Shown here in pieces: positions 53,428 to 61,315 of a DNA stretch of 64,000 nt. The stretch is taken from NCBI RefSeq assembly GCF_000424685.1, contig NZ_AUKJ01000016.1, positions 458,134-522,133 on the forward strand, written 5' to 3'. Positions within the stretch are counted from its first letter, which is position 1. Each line of letters starts with the position of its first letter. The position numbers were made by a program, and so were the translations under genes. The notes under the pieces are model-generated. The model was not told the origin of the DNA. It did not search any database and worked only from the letters and a program-made list of their open reading frames with translations. Origin of the DNA: Methylococcus capsulatus str. Texas = ATCC 19069 (lineage in GTDB: Bacteria; Pseudomonadota; Gammaproteobacteria; Methylococcales; Methylococcaceae).

Positions 53428-53446
53428 AATGAGAACTATTCTCGTT
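53428..53446. promoter_or_regulatory. Fur-like box upstream of the peroxidase
   Basis: AATGAGAACTATTCTCGTT is centred on the perfect inverted repeat GAGAA-CTA-TTCTC and closely resembles the Fur consensus core (AATGATAATCATT type). It lies 33 bases from the peroxidase start in the divergent region and is AT-richer than its surroundings. Confidence 0.6.
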
Positions 53447-53579
53447 AAATTCTGGCGCAGGGGCAAGCGCTACCTCTGACCGCTGTCCGATTTCCGGCGC
53501 TTCCCGTCATCCCTGGAAGGGGACGCCTTCCTTCAGAGGGCACTTGCAACGTTCCGATGCAGATGCTAATGTTCATTCA

Positions 53580-53598
53580 AACGCGAATCAATCGCATT
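53580..53598. promoter_or_regulatory. Second Fur-like box upstream of the porin
   Basis: On the minus strand the site reads AATGCGATTGATTCGCGTT. It matches the box at 53428 in 14 of 19 positions and has the same dyad layout. It lies 37 bases upstream of the porin start. Confidence 0.5.
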
Positions 53599-53635
53599 TG
53601 CAAGCGTGTTATCTTTTATAAGGGGAGAGTCAGCA

Positions 53636-55153
53636 ATGAATGCACCACCAGTCAGGCCGAACCCGCTCCGGGCGGCATTATCCACCGCCCTTCTTTCCGT
53701 CGGTATTGCGGGAGAGGCCGCTGCCGCTCAGAAGATGCCTTCGGTCGAAGAGCTCTGGAAAGTGATCCAGCAGCAACAACAGGAAATCGAAGCGCTGAAG
53801 ACCAAGCTCGGCCAGACCGAGACCGTCCAGAAGGAGGTCAAGCAGGAAGTGCAGGATCTCAAGACGGCCAGCAAGGGGGAAGCGCCGTCCGAGCCGGGAA
53901 AGCCGGCTGAGGAGGCCGGCAAGAAAAAAGTCAAGTCCGAATCGGACCGCAAGACCGATATCCTGGCGGCCGAGGTCGAAAAACTCAAGACTTCGCTGAT
54001 CATCCCGGAAAAGCGGGAATACAAGAGCATGTACGGTATGGCGCCGGCGGCCTCCCAGGTGTACATGAATAAGCGAGGCTTATCGATCGGCGGTTACGGC
54101 GAATTCTTCTACACCAATTTTCAAAACGACGGGGTGGAAAAATCGCTGCAGCAGAAAAACACGGCCGACATGGCCAGACTCGTTCTCTACGCGGGCTACA
54201 AGTTCAACGACTGGATCGTTCTCAACAACGAAATCGAGTTTGAGCACGGATCGACCGGCGAGGGGAGCGAAGAGAAGGGCGAGGTTTCCGTCGAGTTTTC
54301 GTACCTTGATTTTCTGTTCGATCCCCGGGCCAACGTCCGTACCGGTCTGATGCTGGTGCCCATGGGCTTCATCAACGAGATCCACGAGCCGACATTCTTC
54401 CATGGCAACCGGCGTCCCGAGGTCGAGCAGTTGATCATCCCGACGACCTGGCGGGAAATGGGCGTTGGCGTACATGGGGAAATCGTGCCCGGCCTGGTCT
54501 ACCGCGCCTACGGCATCAATGGTCTCAATGCGGAGGGCTTCGATTCGTTCGGCATCCGAGAGGGTCGCCAGGGTGGCAGCCAGGCTCTCGCGGAGAATCT
54601 GGCGTTTACCGGTCGGGTTGACTACATGCCGCCCGAATTGCCGGGGCTGATGGTCGGCGCCTCGACCTTCCTCGGCGATGCGGGGCAGGGCAATGTCTTC
54701 ATGACCGCTGCGGGTCCGCAGAAGCCCAACGTGTTCACCCAGCTCTACGAAGGTCACCTCCAATGGCACTACCGAGGCTTCGAATTCCGGGCGCTGGGAG
54801 CCTGGGGGGGGATCGGGGATGCGGCGATACTCAGCGAGGCCAAAGGCGAGACGGTGGGCAGCTCCAATTACGGCTGGTATGTGGAGGGGGCCTATGACGT
54901 GCTGCCTTGGCTGTGGCAGGGAACCACCCAGTACCTCGCGCCGTTCGTGCGTTACCAACGTTACAATACCCTGGCGACCGTGCCGGACGGCTTCACCGAT
55001 TACGACGGCCTTTACGATCGGCGCATCTACCAGGCGGGCCTCACTTACAAACCCATCACCAACATCGTCATAAAGGCCGATTATCAGAACATCAGTTCCG
55101 GGGCGGGACAACTGCCGGGCCAGTTCAACCTCGGCGTCGGGTTCATTTACTGA
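53636..55153 (+). CDS. Outer-membrane porin with N-terminal coiled coil
   Basis: The 505-residue protein has a signal peptide ending GEAAAA, a coiled-coil region (VEELWKVIQQQQQEIEALKTKLGQ) and a charged linker. A beta-barrel follows from about residue 140 (GGYGEFFYTNF, LVLYAGYKFNDWIVLNNEIEFEH) and ends FNLGVGFIY, with the terminal aromatic residue needed for outer-membrane insertion. This is the style of phosphate-selective-type/OprO-like porins. GGGGAG precedes the ATG at 53636. The Fur-like box upstream suggests expression under iron limitation. It heads a set with the three following genes. Confidence 0.82.
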   Translation: MNAPPVRPNPLRAALSTALLSVGIAGEAAAAQKMPSVEELWKVIQQQQQEIEALKTKLGQTETVQKEVKQEVQDLKTASKGEAPSEPGKPAEEAGKKKVKSESDRKTDILAAEVEKLKTSLIIPEKREYKSMYGMAPAASQVYMNKRGLSIGGYGEFFYTNFQNDGVEKSLQQKNTADMARLVLYAGYKFNDWIVLNNEIEFEHGSTGEGSEEKGEVSVEFSYLDFLFDPRANVRTGLMLVPMGFINEIHEPTFFHGNRRPEVEQLIIPTTWREMGVGVHGEIVPGLVYRAYGINGLNAEGFDSFGIREGRQGGSQALAENLAFTGRVDYMPPELPGLMVGASTFLGDAGQGNVFMTAAGPQKPNVFTQLYEGHLQWHYRGFEFRALGAWGGIGDAAILSEAKGETVGSSNYGWYVEGAYDVLPWLWQGTTQYLAPFVRYQRYNTLATVPDGFTDYDGLYDRRIYQAGLTYKPITNIVIKADYQNISSGAGQLPGQFNLGVGFIY

Positions 55154-55178
55154 GCAATCCAGTCCAGAGGAAAAATCC

Positions 55179-55877
55179 ATGCTATTTCGCAGACTTCTGT
55201 GGGTGACGGCGGCGCTGGCGGTTGTCGCCTGCGCGCCAGCACCGGTCGTCGACCAGTCGAATTTCTCGGACGTGTCGGGGCTCGAGCCGTCCTTGGGACA
55301 ACAGGCACAGGCGCCGGCCGGCGGACGCATGTTCACGGTCTACAATTACTGGCACCGCAAGGGAGCCGTCTTCACCGAATCGAGCCGGCAGGTGGTCGGC
55401 GAGGGCGCGGTCTTCGTCGATGCCGGTGATCCGGTGTTTCCGGCAACGGTGCAGAGCGACCCAGTCTATTGTTCGGACAAGCTGATGTACATCGATCCCT
55501 TGATCGGTGCCTACAAGAGGGCCTGTTTCTCGGACGAAACGGGCGATGGCCTGTTCGATCACGTCCGGGTGGCGCCGGAGTCGTCCTGGATCAAACAGCC
55601 GCTGTCCCCCCGGCTGCCGTACAAGACCCAGGATATTGTCGTGCCGCACGGTGGCGCCTTCCGCTACGAGTTGATTTATCAGGGTTTCGCCAACAATACC
55701 CTCAGCCTCCGGTTCATGGAGTACAAGGGAGGCGATTTCGACCGGCCGATGGTGACGCTGGACATGAGCTATGCGGCTGACACATTCCCGACCACCATCA
55801 CTTTCCGGAATCTGAAGGCCGAAGTGCTGGCGGCCGACAACCACAAGATCGTTTACCGCGTCCTCAGCGGATTTTGA
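55179..55877 (+). CDS. Lipoprotein of unknown function
   Basis: The 232-residue protein has a lipoprotein signal (LLWVTAALAVVAC) and a mature beta-rich domain with YNYWHRKGAVFTESSRQVVG, a Cys pair spaced about 20 residues (VYCSDKLMYI and RACFSDETGDGLFDHVRV), and FNLKAEVL-like end strands. The DETGDGLFD stretch resembles a calcium-binding loop. No family is recognised. GAGGAAAAATCC precedes the ATG and the gene follows the porin by 25 bases, so it is likely co-transcribed with it. Confidence 0.75.
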   Translation: MLFRRLLWVTAALAVVACAPAPVVDQSNFSDVSGLEPSLGQQAQAPAGGRMFTVYNYWHRKGAVFTESSRQVVGEGAVFVDAGDPVFPATVQSDPVYCSDKLMYIDPLIGAYKRACFSDETGDGLFDHVRVAPESSWIKQPLSPRLPYKTQDIVVPHGGAFRYELIYQGFANNTLSLRFMEYKGGDFDRPMVTLDMSYAADTFPTTITFRNLKAEVLAADNHKIVYRVLSGF

Positions 55878-55960
55878 CGTTTTCATGACCTAGAGTGGTC
55901 CGTAAGGCACGGTCTTTGGTGTAGCATGAGCTTGCAAATGACATTGAGGAGTATTTTTCT

Positions 55961-56551
55961 TTGCACAGTCAATTTTGTGTTTCCAGAGGCGAATCGGGGC
56001 AAGGGAAGGTCGGGTTTTTTGCTGCCCTGCTGACAGGGGTTTGTCTGCTGGGAGTGATGCCAAGTGCCTGTGCAACGGTCTATCACAGTCAGGAGGAGGC
56101 TTTCGAACTGGCATTCGGCACAGGTGTGTCCGTGACGGCGGAGCCGGTGTTTCTCACCGACGAGCAGATCGCCGCGGTGGAGCGGGAGGCGCGGGTGAAG
56201 CTCGATTCAGGCCTGTTCACGTTTTACACCGCCGAACGGGATGGCAAGTCCTTGGGATTCGCGGCCATCGAATCCCACACCGTGCGGACCCAGCCGGAGA
56301 GTCTCCTGATCGTGCTTTCCCCGACGGGCGAGGTGGGGCGCGTGGAAGTGCTGGCGTTCCACGAGCCGCCGGAATATCAGCCGGCGGCGCGGTGGTTCGA
56401 ACTGATGAAAGGAAGGACGATCGAACAACTGATACCGGGCAACGGCATCGACGCGGTATCCGGAGCCACACTGAGCTCGGTGGCTGCACTGGCCAGTGTC
56501 CGGAAGGTCAAGGCGATATTCAGGCAGGCGCATCCTGCCGGAGGTGAATGA
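55961..56551 (+). CDS. FMN-binding-domain protein (RnfG/NqrC-like fold)
   Basis: The 196-residue protein has a signal or anchor helix (FFAALLTGVCLLGVMPSACA) and an FMN-binding domain with the flavinylation motif VSGATLSS near residue 170. In this family a Thr of that motif carries covalently bound FMN, attached by ApbE, which is not in the window. FAAIESHTVRTQPESLLIVLS is the core strand region. The start is a TTG at 55961 preceded by GAGGAG; no ATG gives a complete signal peptide. It is translationally coupled to the next gene and likely transfers electrons on the periplasmic side. Confidence 0.82.
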   Translation: MHSQFCVSRGESGQGKVGFFAALLTGVCLLGVMPSACATVYHSQEEAFELAFGTGVSVTAEPVFLTDEQIAAVEREARVKLDSGLFTFYTAERDGKSLGFAAIESHTVRTQPESLLIVLSPTGEVGRVEVLAFHEPPEYQPAARWFELMKGRTIEQLIPGNGIDAVSGATLSSVAALASVRKVKAIFRQAHPAGGE

Positions 56552-57084
56552 TGCGATTTTTCGTGACCGGGGAGCAGAATCGGCAGATGATGCTCAATGC
56601 CGTGGTGCTCTTGTTTCTGGGGTACATCGCTTTGTTCTGGGTCAGCAACGGCCTGATGTATTTCCATAAAATGGGGTTGACGGCGCAATCGGTGGTCGAG
56701 TATTACCTCGGCTCGCCGGAAAAATTCACCCAGCCCCGGAGTTACCAGAGTCTGCTGGAAGTCACGCATTTCCATCTGTTCTCGATGGGGATGCTGGTGG
56801 TCACGCTCGCCCACCTCGTGTTGTTCACGCCCCTGCCGACCGGCCTGAAAGTCTGGCTGACCGGCCTGACGTTTTTCGGCGCGGTGGCGGATGAGGCGGC
56901 GGGCTGGCTGGTCCGTTTCGCCCATCCGGTTTTCGCCTATTTCAAGATTGGCGCGTTCGTCTTGCTGGAGCTCAGCCTGGCGACCCTGATCGTGGTCGTG
57001 TCGCTGTCGCTTCTGGCCCAGCGCACGCGACTGCGGGCCAAGGAGCCTCCGCGCTCCGTTCAGGCCGTGACGGACGTCGTCTGA
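56548..57084 (+). CDS. Four-TM membrane protein, possible electron-transfer partner
   Basis: The 178-residue protein has four hydrophobic helices. Helix 2 carries His residues (VTHFHLFSMGMLVVTLAHLVLF) and helix 3-4 carries RFAHPVFAYFKIGAF. Paired histidines in neighbouring helices are compatible with b-type haem, but I do not recognise the family. The ATG overlaps the FMN-binding gene stop by 4 bases, which ties the two together. A route from the quinone pool through this protein to the periplasmic flavin is plausible, unproven. It converges on the next gene with a gap of 4 bases. Confidence 0.65.
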   Translation: MMRFFVTGEQNRQMMLNAVVLLFLGYIALFWVSNGLMYFHKMGLTAQSVVEYYLGSPEKFTQPRSYQSLLEVTHFHLFSMGMLVVTLAHLVLFTPLPTGLKVWLTGLTFFGAVADEAAGWLVRFAHPVFAYFKIGAFVLLELSLATLIVVVSLSLLAQRTRLRAKEPPRSVQAVTDVV

Positions 57085-57088
57085 GGAT

Positions 57089-57910
57089 TCACCAGAACTT
57101 GAGCTTTTTCGCCGCATAGCCCTCCGGAATGGCCATGACGCCGGGCGGGAAGACGTCCGAGTTGACCCTGCTCAGGGTCAACGTGGCGGCCTGTTGGGAC
57201 GAAGCGTCGTGGAGTTCGACCGGGATACCGGGATAGTCGGTGAGGTTTACCGTAGGCAGCGGCCCGAGATCGACGTAGCGTGCCGCCACCCCCTTGGCTT
57301 TTTCGGCGATTCTGGACGAAAACAGTAGCATGGCACGCAGGGTTTCGTAGTCTCCGGCCGGAAGCTTGAGCGTTTCCGCCGATGCCAGGCAGATGTCGCC
57401 CTTCTTGTCCCCGCCCTGACGCAATTCCACTTTGCTGCAGGCATAGCCTCCTTGAGTTTTTGCAGTGCCCACTTGCGCCAGCACGATCGGCCGACTGTCT
57501 TCCGACTTGGCGGTGATCCGGTCCAAGTCGACGCCGCCCAGGATGTCCGACCACTTGGCTCTTTGTTCCGGAGATACTTTTTTCAACTGTTCGCCCAGTC
57601 CGCGCAGGAGCGGCTGTACGTCCTGGACTTGGGATACAAGTTCGGCGACCCGCTGCTCGGTGACGGGCATATAGGCCTGTTTGCGGTGATCGATCAAAAA
57701 TGCCGCGTTTCGGGATCGATTGAATAGAATGTCCAGTTCGCCATCACCCCCCGCCGACTTGATGAGTACCTGGCCATCCTTGACGAACAGCGACTGCGGC
57801 GCTTTTTCTCCGGCGACCTGATATTGCAGCGTGGTGTCGGCAAAAGCCGGGGCGATGGAAAAAGGGGAAGCCAGGATTGCGCATGCGATGCGCCGGGAAA
57901 GTCTTGTCAT
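57089..57910 (-). CDS. Secreted protein of unknown function
   Basis: The 273-residue protein has a signal peptide (IACAILASPFSIAPAFA) and a beta-rich domain: TTLQYQVAGEKAPQSLFVKDGQVLIKS, ELDILFNRSRNAAFLIDHRKQAYMPV and EGYAAKKLKFW at the end. The layout resembles DUF4412-type periplasmic proteins (LolA-like half-barrels), though I am not sure of the family. A Cys pair (GYACSKVEL and GDICLASAE) could form a disulfide. It stands alone on the minus strand, opposite the FMN-protein operon. Confidence 0.72.
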   Translation of the reverse strand: MTRLSRRIACAILASPFSIAPAFADTTLQYQVAGEKAPQSLFVKDGQVLIKSAGGDGELDILFNRSRNAAFLIDHRKQAYMPVTEQRVAELVSQVQDVQPLLRGLGEQLKKVSPEQRAKWSDILGGVDLDRITAKSEDSRPIVLAQVGTAKTQGGYACSKVELRQGGDKKGDICLASAETLKLPAGDYETLRAMLLFSSRIAEKAKGVAARYVDLGPLPTVNLTDYPGIPVELHDASSQQAATLTLSRVNSDVFPPGVMAIPEGYAAKKLKFW

Positions 57911-58019
57911 GGGATGACCTGATCGGATTTTTCGTAAAGCGGATGATGCGGGGCGCTGGGCAGCTGCCGGTGCAGCAAATCCGTTAAAATCGGTGTTTTC
58001 GCGCGGCCTGGAGAACTCT

Positions 58020-58964
58020 GTGCCTCACGACGACCACGAACACCATCATGCGGCTGATTCCGCCGGAGCGCAAGGGCGATTGGTCTGGGCGTTGATCCTC
58101 ACTGGCGGCTTCGTCGTGTTCGAAGCGCTGGCGGGCTGGAAGGCGAACAGCCTCGCGCTGCTGACCGACGCCGTGCACAACCTGAGCGACGTGTTGGCGC
58201 TGGGCCTGAGCTGGTACGCCATGCGGTTGACCGCCCAGCCGGCGCACGCGGCCAAGACTTTCGGCTACCACCGAGCCGGCATCCTTGCCGCCCTCGCCAA
58301 TTCGGCCGGGCTGGTGGGCGTTGCCTTGTACATTCTCTACGACGCCTACGTCCGCCTCCTGAGTCCCGCTCCGGTTCAGGCCGACATCCTGATCGGGGTG
58401 GGTGGGGCAGCGCTGCTGGTCAATGCCTTCACCGCCTGGCTCGTCCATCACGGCAGCCACGACGACCTGAACATGCGCAGCGCCTTCCTGCATCTGCTGG
58501 GCGATGTGGTGTCAACCCTCGGTGCCATCGCCGCGGGTGTGGCGATCCGCTACACCGGTCTGTACTGGCTCGATCCGGCGGTCAGCGTCCTGATAGCGCT
58601 GCTCATCCTCTGGAACGCCAAGGGGCTGATGGCCGAAGTCATGGACATCCTGCTGGAAAGCACGCCGCGGGATGTGGACATGGGTTCGATGGTGCGGGAC
58701 ATGATGCAGGTGGAAGGTGTGCATGGGGTGCATCATCTCCATGTGTGGAGCATTTCGCGGCAGTTGCGCATGCTGTCCGCTCATATCGTGACGGACGACA
58801 TCCGGCTCAGTGAAGGCGAGGAGCTGCAGAGGCGGGTCACCCGTCTGCTCGCTCGACGTTATGGTATTGCGCATACGACGCTGCAACTGGAGTCCGAGAG
58901 CTGCCAGCCGGATCAGCTGTATTGCGACATCTCCAGGCCGAATCACCGCTATCATGGTGAATGA
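58020..58964 (+). CDS. Cation diffusion facilitator transporter (CzcD/ZitB-like)
   Basis: The 314-residue protein exports divalent metal (commonly Zn2+) in exchange for protons. It has an N-terminal His-rich start (PHDDHEHHHA), six helices, the TM2 motif LLTDAVHNLSD with the HxxxD metal site, the TM5 counterpart LHLLGDVVST, and a C-terminal cytoplasmic domain (VHGVHHLHVWSI). Unlike the short CDF at 6949 it is complete. GTG at 58020 is chosen because GGAG lies upstream and the His-rich start is preserved. No metal genes are immediately adjacent. Confidence 0.9.
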   Translation: MPHDDHEHHHAADSAGAQGRLVWALILTGGFVVFEALAGWKANSLALLTDAVHNLSDVLALGLSWYAMRLTAQPAHAAKTFGYHRAGILAALANSAGLVGVALYILYDAYVRLLSPAPVQADILIGVGGAALLVNAFTAWLVHHGSHDDLNMRSAFLHLLGDVVSTLGAIAAGVAIRYTGLYWLDPAVSVLIALLILWNAKGLMAEVMDILLESTPRDVDMGSMVRDMMQVEGVHGVHHLHVWSISRQLRMLSAHIVTDDIRLSEGEELQRRVTRLLARRYGIAHTTLQLESESCQPDQLYCDISRPNHRYHGE

Positions 58965-59078
58965 GCCGGCAACGTCCGATGAACACACCGTTGGCCGTTT
59001 GACGGTCAATCCGGAGAAAACCGCTCGGTCATTACTCCTTACAATAAGCGCCAACAGAAATTTTCCGCAGGCCGCTCC

Positions 59079-59966
59079 ATGTTTCCCACCATCGAATCCT
59101 TCGTCGGCAACACGCCGCTGGTACGTTTGCAGCGCTTGCCCGGCGACACCGCCAACTTCATTCTGGCCAAGCTGGAAGGCAACAACCCCGCGGGGTCCGT
59201 CAAGGACCGGCCGGCCCTCAGCATGATCCGCTGCGCCGAAGCGCGCGGCGACATCCAGCCAGGCGACCGGTTGATCGAGGCGACCAGCGGCAACACCGGC
59301 ATTGCCTTGGCCATGGCGGCGGCCATCAAGGGCTACCGCATGACCCTGATCATGCCCGATAACATGAGCGCCGAGCGTCGGGCGACGATGAAGGCTTTCG
59401 GGGCCGAGATCATCCTGACGCCGGCGGCGGGCGGCATGGAGGCGGCCATCGACCTGGCACGGGCGATGGAGGCTCGGGGCGAGGGCAAGATCCTCGATCA
59501 GTTTTCCAACTCCGACAATCCACGCGCCCATTACGAAGGCACGGGGCCGGAAATCTGGCGAGACAGCCAGGGGCGGGTCACCCACTTCGTCAGCTCCATG
59601 GGCACCACCGGCACCATCATGGGCACGGCACGCTACCTGAAAGAGCGGAATCCTGCGATCCAGATCATCGGCGTCCAGCCCAAGGACGAGGCCAGGATCC
59701 CCGGCATCCGGCGTTGGCCGCAGGAATACCTGCCGAAGATCTACGATCCCTCGCTGGTGGACCGCATCCTCGACGTGACCCAGGAAGAGGCCGAGTCGAC
59801 CACGCGGGAACTGGCGGCACAGGAAGGCATCTTCGCCGGCATTTCCTCCGGCGGTGCGGTGGCAGCCGCCCTGCGACTGTCGCGGGAGGTGGAGAACGCG
59901 GTGATCGCCGTCATCATCTGCGACCGCGGCGACCGTTATCTCTCCACAGGCGTATTTCCGGAATAA
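59079..59966 (+). CDS. cysM: Cysteine synthase B
   Basis: CysM makes cysteine from O-acetylserine and sulfide or thiosulfate using PLP. The 295-residue sequence has the PLP Lys in NPAGSVKDRPA (Lys42), the phosphate-binding SGNTG, VSSMGTTGTIMG, and the CysM-specific C terminus DRGDRYLSTGVF. The length and the ending separate it from CysK (about 320 aa). The gene is followed 1 base later by rlmD, so the two are likely co-transcribed. Confidence 0.94.
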   Translation: MFPTIESFVGNTPLVRLQRLPGDTANFILAKLEGNNPAGSVKDRPALSMIRCAEARGDIQPGDRLIEATSGNTGIALAMAAAIKGYRMTLIMPDNMSAERRATMKAFGAEIILTPAAGGMEAAIDLARAMEARGEGKILDQFSNSDNPRAHYEGTGPEIWRDSQGRVTHFVSSMGTTGTIMGTARYLKERNPAIQIIGVQPKDEARIPGIRRWPQEYLPKIYDPSLVDRILDVTQEEAESTTRELAAQEGIFAGISSGGAVAAALRLSREVENAVIAVIICDRGDRYLSTGVFPE

Positions 59967-59967
59967 G

Positions 59968-61299
59968 ATGGGTCATCGAGGCAAAAGAAAGCCGCTGCCG
60001 GCCGAGCCGATCGCAGCGCACATCGAATCTTTCGCCCACGACGGCAAGGGGATCGCCCACGTCGACGGCCGGGTGGTGTTCGTCGATGGCGCTTTGCCGG
60101 GCGAAGACGTCACTTTCGTCTATACCGAAATCAAGCGTGACTACGCCGCCGGGCGGGTGGTGGAGATCGTCACGGCCTCGCCCGACCGGGTGCCGGCGCG
60201 TTGCCGGCATTTCGCCCTGTGCGGAGGCTGCAGTCTGCAATATCTGTCCGAAGACGCCCAGATCGCCCTGAAGGAAGATCTGCTGCTGGATCAATTCCGC
60301 CGTATCGGCAAGGTCGAACCGGCGGCTCAGTTCCCGCCGCTGCGGGGACCGCACTGGGGTTATCGCAGCCGGGCCAGGCTCGGGGCGCGCTACGTGGCCA
60401 AGAAGGGCAGGGAGCTGGTGGGATTCCGCGAACACGCGAGCGCCAAGATCGTGGACATGACCGATTGTCCCGTGCTGCATCCGGCGTTGGGGGAGCGCAT
60501 CCAGGCCTTTGCCGAGTTGATCGAGGGTCTTTCGCTGCGGGAACGGCTGCCACAGATCGAGGCAGCGGTCGGCGAGGAGCGCACGGCGCTGGTGTTCCGG
60601 GTGCTGGAGGACCCGACCGCCGAGGATTTCGCCAGACTGGCTCGGTTTGGCAAAGACCAGGGTCTGGACGTCTACATCCAGCGGGAAGGGCGCGACTCGG
60701 TCGCTCCGGTCTATCCGGAGACCGCACACGACCTGAGCTACAGCCTCCCGGAATGGGAAGTGACCTTCCGCTTCGGTCCCCTGGATTTCACCCAGGTCAA
60801 CATGGCGATCAACCGCCAGATGATCGACCAGGTCATGCAGGCGCTCGATCCCCAGCCGGAGGAACGCGTGCTCGATCTGTTCTGCGGCCTGGGAAACTTC
60901 ACCTTGCCGTTGGCGCGCCGCGCCGGCCACGTCACCGGCGTGGAGGGAGGCGCGGAAGCGGTCGCGCGGGCGATCCGGAATGCGGCGGACAACGGTATCG
61001 GCAACGTCGAATTCCACGTTGCCGACCTGTCGAAGCCGGAAAGTTGCGGTTCCTGGGCCGGCCGGGAATACCACAAGGTGCTGCTCGATCCCTCTCGCTC
61101 CGGCGCCCTGGAAATCCTCCAGTGCGTGCCGAACTGGAAAGCCGGGCGCATCGTCTACGTGTCCTGCAATCCTTCCACCCTGGCACGCGATGCCGGCGTT
61201 TTGGTCCACGAATACGGATATCGTCTGCTCAAGGCCGGCGTCATGGATATGTTTCCGCACACCGCCCACGTCGAGTCCATCGCGGTATTCGAGCGCTGA
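59968..61299 (+). CDS. rlmD: 23S rRNA uracil-1939 C5-methyltransferase RlmD
   Basis: RlmD (RumA) methylates U1939 of 23S rRNA using SAM. The 443-residue protein has an N-terminal TRAM domain (IESFAHDGKGIAHVDGRVVFVDGALPGE), an iron-sulfur cluster site (CRHFALCGGC plus the Cys in MTDCPVLHP), the SAM fold VLDLFCGLGNFTLPLA, DPSRSGAL and the catalytic Cys in YVSCNPSTLARD. It begins one base after the cysM stop. Confidence 0.94.
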   Translation: MGHRGKRKPLPAEPIAAHIESFAHDGKGIAHVDGRVVFVDGALPGEDVTFVYTEIKRDYAAGRVVEIVTASPDRVPARCRHFALCGGCSLQYLSEDAQIALKEDLLLDQFRRIGKVEPAAQFPPLRGPHWGYRSRARLGARYVAKKGRELVGFREHASAKIVDMTDCPVLHPALGERIQAFAELIEGLSLRERLPQIEAAVGEERTALVFRVLEDPTAEDFARLARFGKDQGLDVYIQREGRDSVAPVYPETAHDLSYSLPEWEVTFRFGPLDFTQVNMAINRQMIDQVMQALDPQPEERVLDLFCGLGNFTLPLARRAGHVTGVEGGAEAVARAIRNAADNGIGNVEFHVADLSKPESCGSWAGREYHKVLLDPSRSGALEILQCVPNWKAGRIVYVSCNPSTLARDAGVLVHEYGYRLLKAGVMDMFPHTAHVESIAVFER

Positions 61300-61315
61300 T
61301 CTCGAGGTTTTCACC

